DNA of 64,000 nucleotides from contig NZ_CP107785.1 of assembly GCF_036345915.1 (NCBI RefSeq), positions 2,046,001 through 2,110,000 of the forward strand, given 5' to 3'. A model generated the notes under the pieces. The model was not told the DNA's origin and made no database searches. It was given only the letters and a program-made list of their open reading frames with translations. The translations under genes were made by a program, and so were the position numbers. This DNA is from Nocardia sp. NBC_00565 (GTDB lineage Bacteria; Actinomycetota; Actinomycetes; Mycobacteriales; Mycobacteriaceae). Shown here one piece after another: positions 38,507 to 46,104 of this stretch. How positions within the stretch are numbered: the stretch's first letter is position 1; each line of letters begins with the position of its first letter.

Positions 38507-38701
38507 CATCCCGATCAGATCCTGCGGGCTCGATATCGAGGTGTTCATCCCGATCTTCGTGATGAGCCGCAGCACGGGCCGCGCATTGTCAATTCGCTGC
38601 TCGGTGTCCAGGCCTGCGCTGTGAGATTTTGGCAGCGATTGCATGGGCGCGGTCGCCGTCTTTCCTGCGCCAGAGGGCGAGGTCGTTTCCGATGCGGACG
38701 G

Positions 38702-38741
38702 TACGGAAGGAACTCCGTAATGCGGAAGCAGGTCTTCCGTA
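38702..38741. promoter_or_regulatory. Tandem inverted repeats upstream of the epoxide hydrolase gene
   Basis: TACGGA-n6-TCCGTA (38702-38719) is followed by CGGAA-n7-TTCCG (38723-38739). The outer arms TACGGAAG and CTTCCGTA are also complementary. They lie 20-60 bp before the start at 38762 and could bind a TetR- or MarR-type repressor not encoded next to them. Confidence 0.5.
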
Positions 38742-38761
38742 ATGGGGTCGAGAGTGGTCGC

Positions 38762-39928
38762 ATGACGAAAACAGCGGCCATCCGCCCCTTCCGGATCGAC
38801 ATTCCGCAGCCCGAGCTCGATGAGTTGCGTACGCGGCTCACGCACGCTCGGTTGCCGCACCCGGTGCCCGGCACCGAAGCCGATTGGAGCCGTGGCATCG
38901 CGCCCGGCTACCTTCGGGAGCTGGCCGAATACTGGCGCGACGGGTTCGACTGGCGGGCGCAGGAGGCGAAGCTCAATGCCTTCGACCAGTTCACGACCGA
39001 GATCGACGGGCAGAGCATCCATTTCTTCCATGTTCGCTCGTCCGAGCCGGATGCGGTGCCGCTGCTGATCACCCACGGATACCCGAGCTCGATCGTCGAA
39101 TTCCTCGAGCTGATCGGCCCGCTGACCGACCCGCGGGCGCACGGCGGGGATCCGGCGGACGCATTCCATGTCGTGATTCCATCTCTGCCCGGCTTCGGTT
39201 TCTCCACGCCGCTGGCCTCGACCGGATGGGAGCTGGCGCGTACGACGGAGGCCTTCGCCGAACTCATGGCCCGGCTCGGCTATGAGAAGTTCGTCGCCCA
39301 GGGTGGTGACGTCGGCGCGGGGGTGACCGGACGGCTCGCCGCCACCCATCCCGAGCGGATCATCGCGACGCATGTGAACAGCGACCGCGGCTCCCTCGGC
39401 CTGGTGGGCGAACAGCTGCCGATGCCCGAGGGCTTGACCGAGGGCGAACTAGCCGCCATCCAGGCCCAGCAAGCCAGGTGGAATCAACAGAAGGGCTACC
39501 TGGTACTGCAGACCACCCAGCCCAACGGCATCGCCGCCGCGCTGACCGATTCGCCGATCGCCCAGCTGGCGTGGATCGCCGAGAAGTTCCAGGTCTGGAC
39601 CGATCCGGCCCGCGCCGAGGGCGAGGCGGTGGACCGCGATCTGCTGCTGACCGATATCAGCATCTACTGGTTCACCCGCAGCGGCGCCTCCGCCGCGCAG
39701 TTCCTCTGGGAGACAGCACATTCCGGCATGGACTGGGTGGCGCCGTCGAGTGTGCCGCAGGGGTGGGCGGTCTTCAATACCGATCCGCTGATGCGCCGGG
39801 TGATGAACCCGGACGGGCATATCGAGCACTTCACCGAATACACCGAGGGCGGTCACTTCGCCGCAATGGAACAGCCGGAGCTGTTCCTGGATGACGTCCG
39901 AACCTTCTTCCGGGCCTATCGCGGCTGA
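38762..39928 (+). CDS. Epoxide hydrolase with EHN domain
   Basis: This 388-residue alpha/beta hydrolase has an N-terminal epoxide-hydrolase domain (IRPFRIDIPQPELDELRTRL, DWRAQEAKLNAFDQF). The oxyanion motif HGYPSS follows, then the nucleophile Asp183 in QGGDVGAGV. The lid tyrosine region is IYWFTRSG, and the catalytic His is in EGGHFAAMEQPE. It opens epoxides to diols in the cytoplasm and resembles microsomal-type enzymes. The ATG at 38762 starts the conserved domain. Tandem palindromes upstream suggest regulation. Confidence 0.9.
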   Translation: MTKTAAIRPFRIDIPQPELDELRTRLTHARLPHPVPGTEADWSRGIAPGYLRELAEYWRDGFDWRAQEAKLNAFDQFTTEIDGQSIHFFHVRSSEPDAVPLLITHGYPSSIVEFLELIGPLTDPRAHGGDPADAFHVVIPSLPGFGFSTPLASTGWELARTTEAFAELMARLGYEKFVAQGGDVGAGVTGRLAATHPERIIATHVNSDRGSLGLVGEQLPMPEGLTEGELAAIQAQQARWNQQKGYLVLQTTQPNGIAAALTDSPIAQLAWIAEKFQVWTDPARAEGEAVDRDLLLTDISIYWFTRSGASAAQFLWETAHSGMDWVAPSSVPQGWAVFNTDPLMRRVMNPDGHIEHFTEYTEGGHFAAMEQPELFLDDVRTFFRAYRG

Positions 39929-40045
39929 GTGGGCAAAACGATGGGGCGTGCATGGGCGCGCCCCATTCATACGTCAGGGCGCGTACGAACGAGTTCTGTC
40001 CGTGTACGGATGTCGCGGGCACCGCCACGGCCTACCGTTTTCGGT

Positions 40046-40432
40046 ATGACCTGGAACGACATGAGCACGAGCAGCTTCGCCCTGCTGACTACCTACAAGA
40101 AGGACGGCACGCCGGTCGGCACACCTGTCTGGGTGGCCCCGGACGGCGACGAGATCGTGGTGTGGACCAATCCGAAGACCTGGAAGGTCAAGCGCATCCG
40201 ACGCAACCCGCAGGTCACCCTGCAGGTGTGCGACGGCCGTGGTCGCCCGAAAGGGGATGCGGTATTCGTGGGGAAGGCCGAGGTCCTCGACGCGGCGGGT
40301 ACGCAACGTGTGCGCGAGATCGTCGCCCGCAAGTACGGCATCATCGGGAAACTGCTGATCTGGGGTCACAAGCTGCTCCGGGGTGCGGATGCGTCCGTCG
40401 GCATCGCGATCGCGCCCGCGACCGGCGAATAG
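40046..40432 (+). CDS. PPOX-class F420-dependent protein
   Basis: This 128-residue split-barrel protein (FALLTTYKKDGTPVGTPVWVAPDGDEIVVWTN, TWKVKRIRRNPQVTLQVCD) belongs to the F420/FMN-binding PPOX family (Rv1155/Rv2991-like). Its substrate is unknown. TACCGT lies 7 nt before the ATG (leaderless). It is clearly paralogous to 44267-44656, sharing DGTPVGT, WKVKR and a RVREIVARKYG/RVRKLIKRKYW block. It is convergent with the XRE gene. Confidence 0.85.
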   Translation: MTWNDMSTSSFALLTTYKKDGTPVGTPVWVAPDGDEIVVWTNPKTWKVKRIRRNPQVTLQVCDGRGRPKGDAVFVGKAEVLDAAGTQRVREIVARKYGIIGKLLIWGHKLLRGADASVGIAIAPATGE

Positions 40433-40441
40433 TCGCCCGGT

Positions 40442-40705
40442 TCAGGCGGATTCGGCGAGACCCGCCGAGCACCAGGTCTCGGCGAGTTCCTGCAGCGGAA
40501 TGTCGAGGACGGCGGCCAAGGACACAACCGTGCCGAACGCGGGTGTCGGCAGCCGTCCGGTCTCGATCTTGCGCAGCGTCTCGGGCGAGATTCCGGCCGC
40601 CTGAGCGATCTGCGCCGGATCGCGATCGGCGCGCGCCCCCCGCAGCCGGGCGCCGAGGCGACGACCGGCCTCGACCTGGGCGGGAGTCAGCGGAAGTCGG
40701 ACCAT
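40442..40705 (-). CDS. Small XRE-family transcriptional regulator
   Basis: This 87-residue protein is almost only a helix-turn-helix domain: LGARLRGARADRD, then IAQAAGISPETLRKIETGRLPTPAF, then LAAVLDIPLQELAETW. An 18-bp perfect palindrome lies in its promoter between and over the -10/-35 elements (TAGTCT -10, 6 nt before the ATG), which indicates autoregulation. The same core recurs twice upstream of the methionine aminopeptidase gene at 42576, so that gene is the likely second target. It is the gene downstream of the lipoprotein gene 40744-42372 but has its own promoter. Confidence 0.9.
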   Translation of the reverse strand: MVRLPLTPAQVEAGRRLGARLRGARADRDPAQIAQAAGISPETLRKIETGRLPTPAFGTVVSLAAVLDIPLQELAETWCSAGLAESA

Positions 40706-40720
40706 GACACCAGACTATGG

Positions 40721-40738
40721 GCGGTATTTAAATACCGC
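40721..40738. promoter_or_regulatory. Operator GCGGTATTTAAATACCGC at the XRE promoter
   Basis: This is a perfect 18-bp palindrome. It begins 3 bp upstream of the TAGTCT -10 box (minus strand, 40712-40717) and covers the spacer and -35 region. The core GGTATT-n2-AATACC is repeated at 42515 and 42545. Confidence 0.8.
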
Positions 40739-40743
40739 AAGCA

Positions 40744-42372
40744 TCAGCGGTCGAACTTCACCCGGAACGGTCCGCCGACGCTGTTGAACAGCAGATCGCC
40801 ATTCGGAAGGAACTCGATCAGCGCGTAGGCGCCGTTACCCAGATTGCTCTGTCCGAAGATGGTACGGAGTACCGTCTTTCCGGACTGCCAGTCCAGCCCC
40901 GTCACTTCCCAGCCGTCGGCCTTGGTGTAGCCGTTGACGAATACGACGCCGGATTTGGTGCTCTCGGTGGGCACCATGCTCGTCGACACCACATCGCCGC
41001 GCGACCACAGCGAGGTCCAGTGGTTGTTGGCCGGATCCCATTGGAACCGTTCGATACCCGACGGCGGTGCGAAGACCGGTCCGCCCGCGAGCGCATCGAC
41101 GAGCCGGTCCGGCGAGCCCTGCGGCCGGGCATTGTTGACCACGAACGCGCCGTAGCCGTCCACCACGACCGACTGCTCGCTCTGGATGAACTCCGGTGCC
41201 TGATTCAGCCCGGCGGTGACCTGGATCTGGTCGGCGATCCGGTTGGATTTGGTGCCCGGCTTCGGCTGGAACCCTTCGGGAATGGCGTCGCGCCAGAATG
41301 CGACCAGCTTCATCCGGTTCGCACCGTCGGTGAGCACCACGAGTCGGTCGTCCTTGCCGTAGCCCATGAGCGTCGGGGTCGAGCCGGTGCCGACGCCGAA
41401 CTTCACCGCGGGTGGCTGCTGGCCGAAGTCATACGGTGCTGACCAAGCGCCGTCGCCGGCATCGGCGGAGAGTTTGCTTCCGGTCCACACGATTTTGCGC
41501 ATGATCTTGTCCGAGGCGGCGTAGATACCGCCCGCCTCGTCGACCGCCATCGCATTGGAGACGACCTCGTCCGCGCCGAAGCGGACCCGCTGCGGTTCGC
41601 CCTGCAGACTGCGGTCGATGATCGAGAGCCCGCGCGTGCTGAGCACGGCCAGTTTGCCGTCATAGGTCATGTTCAGGCCGACGACAGTTTCGGGTAGACC
41701 GCCGATACCAGCGCCGGTGCCGAGCCACGGCTTGAAGTCGAGGCTGCGCAGAATCCGGACGCCTGCAGCGGGATTGTTCGCATTCGTCAGGCCGAAGACG
41801 ACGATCTGCGCGTCCTGGGTGACGTAGTAGACCCGATTGTCCTTGTCCACCAGGCTGTAGACGCCATTGGTGATGCGGGTCCAGTCGATGCCCCAGTCGT
41901 TGTGCACGGCGTTCTGCACTTGGCCGACGTCGGTGAAGCTCTGGTCGAGCACCTGGTCGAGGGCCTGCGGCGACAGTGATTTCACCCCGGGCGCGTCCGC
42001 GCGGGCGATCTCGTGGAACATGCCGTCGCCCACCTGGACGTAGACCACGCCCTGGGTGGAGGAGATCCACATGTAGTCCGGATTGGTGGCGGCCAGCGTC
42101 ATGATGTTGACCGGTCCCGAAGCGACGCGCTGCTGCTGCTTCGGATCGAAATGGAACTCGCCCTGCGGTGTTTGAAACGGGAAGGTGTCGGACTGGGCCG
42201 GATCGATGTGGGTGAGGCCGTAGGTCGCGGCAGCGAGGTAGGGATTGCGGGCGGGACCAGAGGCACTGCCGGACTGGTTCTGGTTCTTCGCTGAATCGCC
42301 GCCACAGGCGGGCGTGGCGAGAGCGAGGGCCATCGCGACGGCGACGACAAGAGCTTTGCGACGCATCCTCAT
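40744..42372 (-). CDS. Putative lipoprotein with beta-propeller-like repeats
   Basis: This 542-residue protein starts MRMRRKALVVAVAMALALATPACGGD, a signal peptide ending in a lipobox-like TPAC with a Ser/Asn/Gln-rich linker after the Cys. It is probably a lipoprotein exposed outside the membrane. The rest has repeated strand patterns (DYMWISSTQGVVYVQVGDG, NRVYYVTQDAQIVVFG, GKLAVLSTRGLSIIDR, GGIYAASDKIMRKIVW), suggesting a beta-propeller, but no named family is recognised. It lies between the XRE gene and the divergent aminopeptidase gene and may share the control region with the latter. Confidence 0.72.
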   Translation of the reverse strand: MRMRRKALVVAVAMALALATPACGGDSAKNQNQSGSASGPARNPYLAAATYGLTHIDPAQSDTFPFQTPQGEFHFDPKQQQRVASGPVNIMTLAATNPDYMWISSTQGVVYVQVGDGMFHEIARADAPGVKSLSPQALDQVLDQSFTDVGQVQNAVHNDWGIDWTRITNGVYSLVDKDNRVYYVTQDAQIVVFGLTNANNPAAGVRILRSLDFKPWLGTGAGIGGLPETVVGLNMTYDGKLAVLSTRGLSIIDRSLQGEPQRVRFGADEVVSNAMAVDEAGGIYAASDKIMRKIVWTGSKLSADAGDGAWSAPYDFGQQPPAVKFGVGTGSTPTLMGYGKDDRLVVLTDGANRMKLVAFWRDAIPEGFQPKPGTKSNRIADQIQVTAGLNQAPEFIQSEQSVVVDGYGAFVVNNARPQGSPDRLVDALAGGPVFAPPSGIERFQWDPANNHWTSLWSRGDVVSTSMVPTESTKSGVVFVNGYTKADGWEVTGLDWQSGKTVLRTIFGQSNLGNGAYALIEFLPNGDLLFNSVGGPFRVKFDR

Positions 42373-42514
42373 GAGGTGCTCCTACGTGCGCTGATGGCGC
42401 TGTCGGGCAGTCGATCGGGCGGAACGCATACCGCGCGGGGCGGCGAACAACGATACAACCAGTGCTCTTTTGTGCTCGCGAACATAACACATGGCCAGGT
42501 CAAACGGGGTGAGT

Positions 42515-42528
42515 GGTATTAAAATACC
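42515..42528. promoter_or_regulatory. XRE-type operator 1 GGTATTAAAATACC (over the -35)
   Basis: It matches the core of the XRE promoter palindrome. Its first half occupies the -35 position relative to TATGCT at 42538-42543 (17-bp spacer). Confidence 0.75.
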
Positions 42529-42537
42529 GAAGCGGGC

Positions 42538-42543
42538 TATGCT
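42538..42543 (+). promoter_or_regulatory. -10 box TATGCT of the methionine aminopeptidase gene
   Basis: It sits exactly between the two GGTATTAAAATACC operators. The transcription start would fall inside operator 2. Confidence 0.6.
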
Positions 42544-42544
42544 T

Positions 42545-42558
42545 GGTATTAAAATACC
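42545..42558. promoter_or_regulatory. XRE-type operator 2 GGTATTAAAATACC (over the start site)
   Basis: This is an identical copy of operator 1, displaced by exactly 30 bp, about three helical turns. The two dimers would sit on the same DNA face with the promoter between them. Confidence 0.75.
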
Positions 42559-42575
42559 GATGTGGAGGATTGGGC

Positions 42576-43340
42576 ATGGTGGAGTTGAAGTCGCCGGCGG
42601 AGATCGAACGAATGCGGGTGGCGGGGCGGTTCGTCGCCGAGATCCTGGGCGAACTGCGCGAGCGTGCGCAGGTCGGGGTGAACCTGCTGGAGTTGGAAGC
42701 TCATGTGCGGGAGCGGATTCGGGAGCGTGGCGCGGTGTCGTGCTATTGGGACTACGCACCGTCCTTCGGACGCGGACCGTTCCGCAACACCATCTGCCTA
42801 TCGGTGAACGACGCTGTCCTGCACGGACTTCCGTTCGACTACGTGCTGCGGGACGGGGATGTGCTGAGCATGGATCTGGCGCTCGGCATCGACGGGTGGG
42901 TCGCCGATTCGGCCGTCAGCGTGATCGTCGGCAGTGCCGCGCCGGAGGATCTGCGGCTGGTCAAGGCGACCGAGGATGCGCTGGCGGCGGCCATCGCGGT
43001 AGCGCTGCCGGGCAATCGGATCGGCGATATCTCCGCGGCCATCGCGGAGGTGGCGGGGGCGAACGGCTATCGCGTGAACACCGAATTCGGCGGGCACGGA
43101 CTCGGGCGCACGATGCACGAGGATCCGCACGTGCCCAACGCGGGCCGCGCGGGTCGCGGATTTCCGCTGCGGCCCGGATTGACCATCGCGATCGAGCCGT
43201 GGTTCGCCCGCACCACCGATCGGGTCTATACCGATCCGGACGGCTGGACCATTCGCTCCGCCGACGGCTCGCGCACCGCGCATTCCGAACATACGGTCGC
43301 GATCACCGGGGACGGGCCGCAGGTGCTCACCACCGCGTGA
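42576..43340 (+). CDS. map: Type I methionine aminopeptidase (operator-controlled paralogue)
   Basis: This 254-residue M24 enzyme removes the N-terminal methionine from new proteins. Visible are VSCYWDYAPSFGRGPFRNTICLSVNDAVLHG, the metal-binding Asp residues in LSMDLALGIDGWVADSAV, His in GHGLGRTMHEDP, Glu in IAIEPWF, and the last Glu in AHSEHTVAI. A GTGGAGG site precedes the ATG at 42576. Two XRE-type operators flank its promoter, which is unusual for a housekeeping map gene and suggests a conditional second copy. The main map gene is presumably elsewhere. Confidence 0.9.
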   Translation: MVELKSPAEIERMRVAGRFVAEILGELRERAQVGVNLLELEAHVRERIRERGAVSCYWDYAPSFGRGPFRNTICLSVNDAVLHGLPFDYVLRDGDVLSMDLALGIDGWVADSAVSVIVGSAAPEDLRLVKATEDALAAAIAVALPGNRIGDISAAIAEVAGANGYRVNTEFGGHGLGRTMHEDPHVPNAGRAGRGFPLRPGLTIAIEPWFARTTDRVYTDPDGWTIRSADGSRTAHSEHTVAITGDGPQVLTTA

Positions 43341-43353
43341 AATCCGCGGCTGC

Positions 43354-43743
43354 TCAGTCCGTTTCGGACAACCACTCGGCGAGATCGGTGGCGGCGCGCA
43401 GTTCCGCGGCGACTGCGGCGCGCTCATCCTCCGTGAGCGTCATCGCTCGGAGTTCGGCGCGTAGTTTCTCGGCTCGCTCGGAATCGTCCGTGGCGTCGGC
43501 CAATTCGGTGAGTGCGGCGAGCGCTCGTGCCTTGTCGACCGGCGGCGCTTCCGCGCCGTAGCGGCCCAGGCCGACCTCGAGCACGCGGATCGCGGCCGCG
43601 TCGTCGTTCTTGAAATCGCGCAGGATACGGGCGTTGTCCAGTACCCGTGCCAAGCCTTCGAGTTCGCGGGAGCCGCCGTAGTCGAGCTCCTCGGGCTCGT
43701 CGCGCTGGATGTAGATGATGGTGTTGCCCACCGGGTCGATCAC
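43354..43743 (-). pseudogene. VOC (glyoxalase/bleomycin-resistance-like) protein, N-terminus deleted
   Basis: The frame begins at about VIDPVGNTIIYIQRDE, preceded by SRFS in the same frame. That is the last strand of a VOC domain with its normal FSVIDPxGN motif. A helical tail (RELEGLARVLDNARILRDF..., ending WLSETD) follows, as in full-length actinobacterial relatives that carry a tetratricopeptide-like C-terminus. The first ~100 residues are missing and a stop interrupts the frame shortly upstream. The break point meets the truncated PadR gene head to head. Confidence 0.72.
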
Positions 43744-44257
43744 GCTGAATCTGCTTTGGCCGGGCCGGAATCCCGGGTCGATCTATCACGCGCTCAAACA
43801 GCTGAGCCAGGAGGGCAAGTTGAGCGCGTTCGGAGTCGAGGGGAGCAGCCAGGGACCGGGCCGGACCCTGTTCGAGCTGACCGAGGCGGGGGAGGACGAG
43901 TTCCGCAAACTTATGGACGCGGCGCTGGTCAGCGTCGATATGGAGGAACTCGGCGCGGGTATCGCCTTCATGGACGCGCTCCCCAGCGTGCACGTCATCG
44001 AGAAGTTACGCGAACAACGCCGCAACAGTGCGGCAGTCCGCGACGACCTGCTCGCGATGATCCCGACCTTTCCGGGCCGCTACGAGCCGCCGCATGCGAC
44101 CGATCTGCTCGAGCTCTGGAGCGGGGTGTTCGACAATCTGGCCACTTGGACGGGCGGCATCCTCGCGCGGCTGGAGGCGGGGGAGTATCGGATGGCGGAC
44201 GCCGAATCCCGCGGTTGGCGACCGCATGACGAGCCCGCACCGGCGAACCCGGACTAG
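43715..44257 (+). pseudogene. PadR-family regulator, N-terminus deleted (frame still open)
   Basis: The recognisable part starts at LLWPGRNPGSIYHALKQLSQEGKLS, the recognition-helix end of a PadR winged helix, and continues through the usual C-terminal VirR-like domain (ELTEAGEDEFRKLMDAAL, ATWTGGILARLEAGEY). The first ~30 residues of the domain (helices 1-2) are absent and replaced by 14 residues read from antisense VOC DNA. An ATG at 43715 keeps the frame open (180 residues), but DNA binding is probably lost. The stop TAG is part of the next gene's -10 box. Confidence 0.7.
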
Positions 44258-44266
44258 GCTGCCCTC

Positions 44267-44656
44267 ATGACGACGACGCTCGAGGCGCTCGGCAAGGCCG
44301 ACTACGTGCTGCTGACCACCTTCCGCAAGAACGGCACACCGGTCGGCACCGCGGTGTGGGCCGCCGAAGCCGACGGCAAACTCTATGTCTGGACCGAGAC
44401 CGAGAGCTGGAAAGTGAAGCGCCTGCGCAATAATCCGGCCGTCACCTTGCAGCCGTGCAGTCCGTCGGGTAAGCCACGTGGCGAGGTGATCGAGGGCACC
44501 GGCGTGGTACTCGACGCCGAGGGCACCGAACGCGTCCGCAAGCTGATCAAGCGCAAGTACTGGCTGCTGGGTCCGCTGTTGGTCACGGCCAGCGTCATTC
44601 GCCGCGGCAAGTCCGGCACCATCGGCCTCGAGATCACACCGGCCGCGCAATCGTGA
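44267..44656 (+). CDS. PPOX-class F420-dependent protein (paralogue)
   Basis: This 129-residue split-barrel protein (YVLLTTFRKNGTPVGTAVWAAEADGKLYVWT, WKVKRLRNNPAVTLQPC) is a paralogue of 40046-40432. The family binds F420 or FMN and reduces various substrates, and the specific role is unknown. TAGGCT (44255-44260) lies 6 nt before the ATG and overlaps the stop of the preceding PadR gene, so transcription probably starts at the ATG. It is convergent with tldE. Confidence 0.85.
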   Translation: MTTTLEALGKADYVLLTTFRKNGTPVGTAVWAAEADGKLYVWTETESWKVKRLRNNPAVTLQPCSPSGKPRGEVIEGTGVVLDAEGTERVRKLIKRKYWLLGPLLVTASVIRRGKSGTIGLEITPAAQS

Positions 44657-44691
44657 GTGTCGGGCTCCACGGAGCCCGACACTCAGCGAGC

Positions 44692-46104
44692 TCAGGTCGC
44701 CTGGCTGACCGATGACATGTGGAAGTCCGGAATTCGCAACGGCGGCATGGCGGTTCGGGTGAACCAGTCCTTCCATTCGCGGGGCAGGGTGGTCTCGGTG
44801 GCGCCCGCCTCGGTGGCGCGTCGGAGCAGGTCGATCGGGCTCTCGTTGAACCGGAAGTTGTTGACGGCCGCGGTGACCTCGCCGTTCTCGACGAGGTAGA
44901 CCCCGTCGCGGGTGAGGCCGGTGAGCAACAGCGTCGCCGGATCGACTTCGCGGATGTACCAGAGCGTGGTCAGCAGCAGGCCGCGCTCGGTGTTCGCGAT
45001 CATTGTGTCGAGTGTCGTCCCCGACCCTCCGGTGAGTAGCAGGTTCGCACCGGGAACCGTTGCGGTGGCACCGAATTCGGCGGCGGTGGCGCGCGGGTAG
45101 ACGAGAGATTCGATGACGCCCGCACGCAACCAATCGACGCGTTCGGCCGGCATGCCGTTGTCGAAGACCGACAGTGACTCCGAGGACGAGGGCGTCGCGA
45201 CGAACGGGCGGTATTCGAGTCCGTCGGCGCTGGGATCGGAGAAGAGCGTCAGCGGAATCGCACTGAGCCGCTCGCCGATTCGGGTGCCGCCCGCCTTCGC
45301 GAAGGCATTGTGACCTTCGTGTGCCCCCCGGCCTTCCATGGACCAGGCCAGGTAGATCATCAGATCCGCGACCGCCGAAGGCGGCAGCAGGGTTTCATAG
45401 CGCCCCGCGGGCAGATCCACCCGGCGCTTGGACCAATCCAGTCGCCGCGACAGCTCACTGAGCAGACCGGGCACGTCGACATCGGTGAAGTCCGCGGTGC
45501 CGACCCCGACCCACGCACTCGCCAGATCCGTGCCCGCGCTGCGCTTTCCATTGATCTCCACCGAACCCGTCGGCTGCACGAAGCGACGGCGGATGCCGGT
45601 GGAGGTGCCCAGCCAGGTGGTGTGCATCTGGTGGTGCGCGAAACCGTAGAGCCGGTCGGTGCCGTCGAATCCGCCCGCCAGATCCCGCGCCACCTCGGTG
45701 AAGACCTCGATGCCGGTGCTGCCCGGCGCGGATGCCCAATCGGCGGTGTCGTTGCGCGCGCCCGGCACGCCGTCGGCGCCATCGGGCGTCAGCAGCGGCA
45801 TCGCGTCCTTGGCAGGTTCGGCGGTGCGGGCTGCGTTCTCGCTGGCCCGGACCACCGCCTCGATATCGGCGGGGTCGACGCTGGTGGAGCTGACGCTGCC
45901 GACGCGTGCGGAGTTCGGGCCCTCGCGGAAAATCGAAATGACCGCCCAGTCACGGGAGATCGAGGAACCGTTGGTGGTCATCGAGTTGCCCGCCCAGCGC
46001 AGCGACGCCTCGTGCGCGTCGGTGACGATCACCATCGCCTCGTCCGCGCGCGAGAGCGCCAGCGCCTGCTCGACGACCGCGCCCGCCGGCGTCATCGGAT
46101 TCAC
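44692..46104 (-). CDS. tldE: TldD/PmbA-family protein TldE (metalloprotease partner)
   Basis: This 470-residue protein is the non-catalytic partner of TldD, with which it forms a heterodimeric metalloprotease in other bacteria. It has the PmbA/TldE order of motifs (ALRWAGNSMTTNGSS-like start, RRVDLPAGRYETLLPPSAVADLM, LLLTTLWYIREVDP, LTGLTRDGVYLVENGEV) and lacks the HExxxH motif. The GTG start overlaps the tldD stop (GTGA), so the two are co-translated. Their natural substrates in actinobacteria are not known. Confidence 0.92.
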   Translation of the reverse strand: MNPMTPAGAVVEQALALSRADEAMVIVTDAHEASLRWAGNSMTTNGSSISRDWAVISIFREGPNSARVGSVSSTSVDPADIEAVVRASENAARTAEPAKDAMPLLTPDGADGVPGARNDTADWASAPGSTGIEVFTEVARDLAGGFDGTDRLYGFAHHQMHTTWLGTSTGIRRRFVQPTGSVEINGKRSAGTDLASAWVGVGTADFTDVDVPGLLSELSRRLDWSKRRVDLPAGRYETLLPPSAVADLMIYLAWSMEGRGAHEGHNAFAKAGGTRIGERLSAIPLTLFSDPSADGLEYRPFVATPSSSESLSVFDNGMPAERVDWLRAGVIESLVYPRATAAEFGATATVPGANLLLTGGSGTTLDTMIANTERGLLLTTLWYIREVDPATLLLTGLTRDGVYLVENGEVTAAVNNFRFNESPIDLLRRATEAGATETTLPREWKDWFTRTAMPPLRIPDFHMSSVSQAT

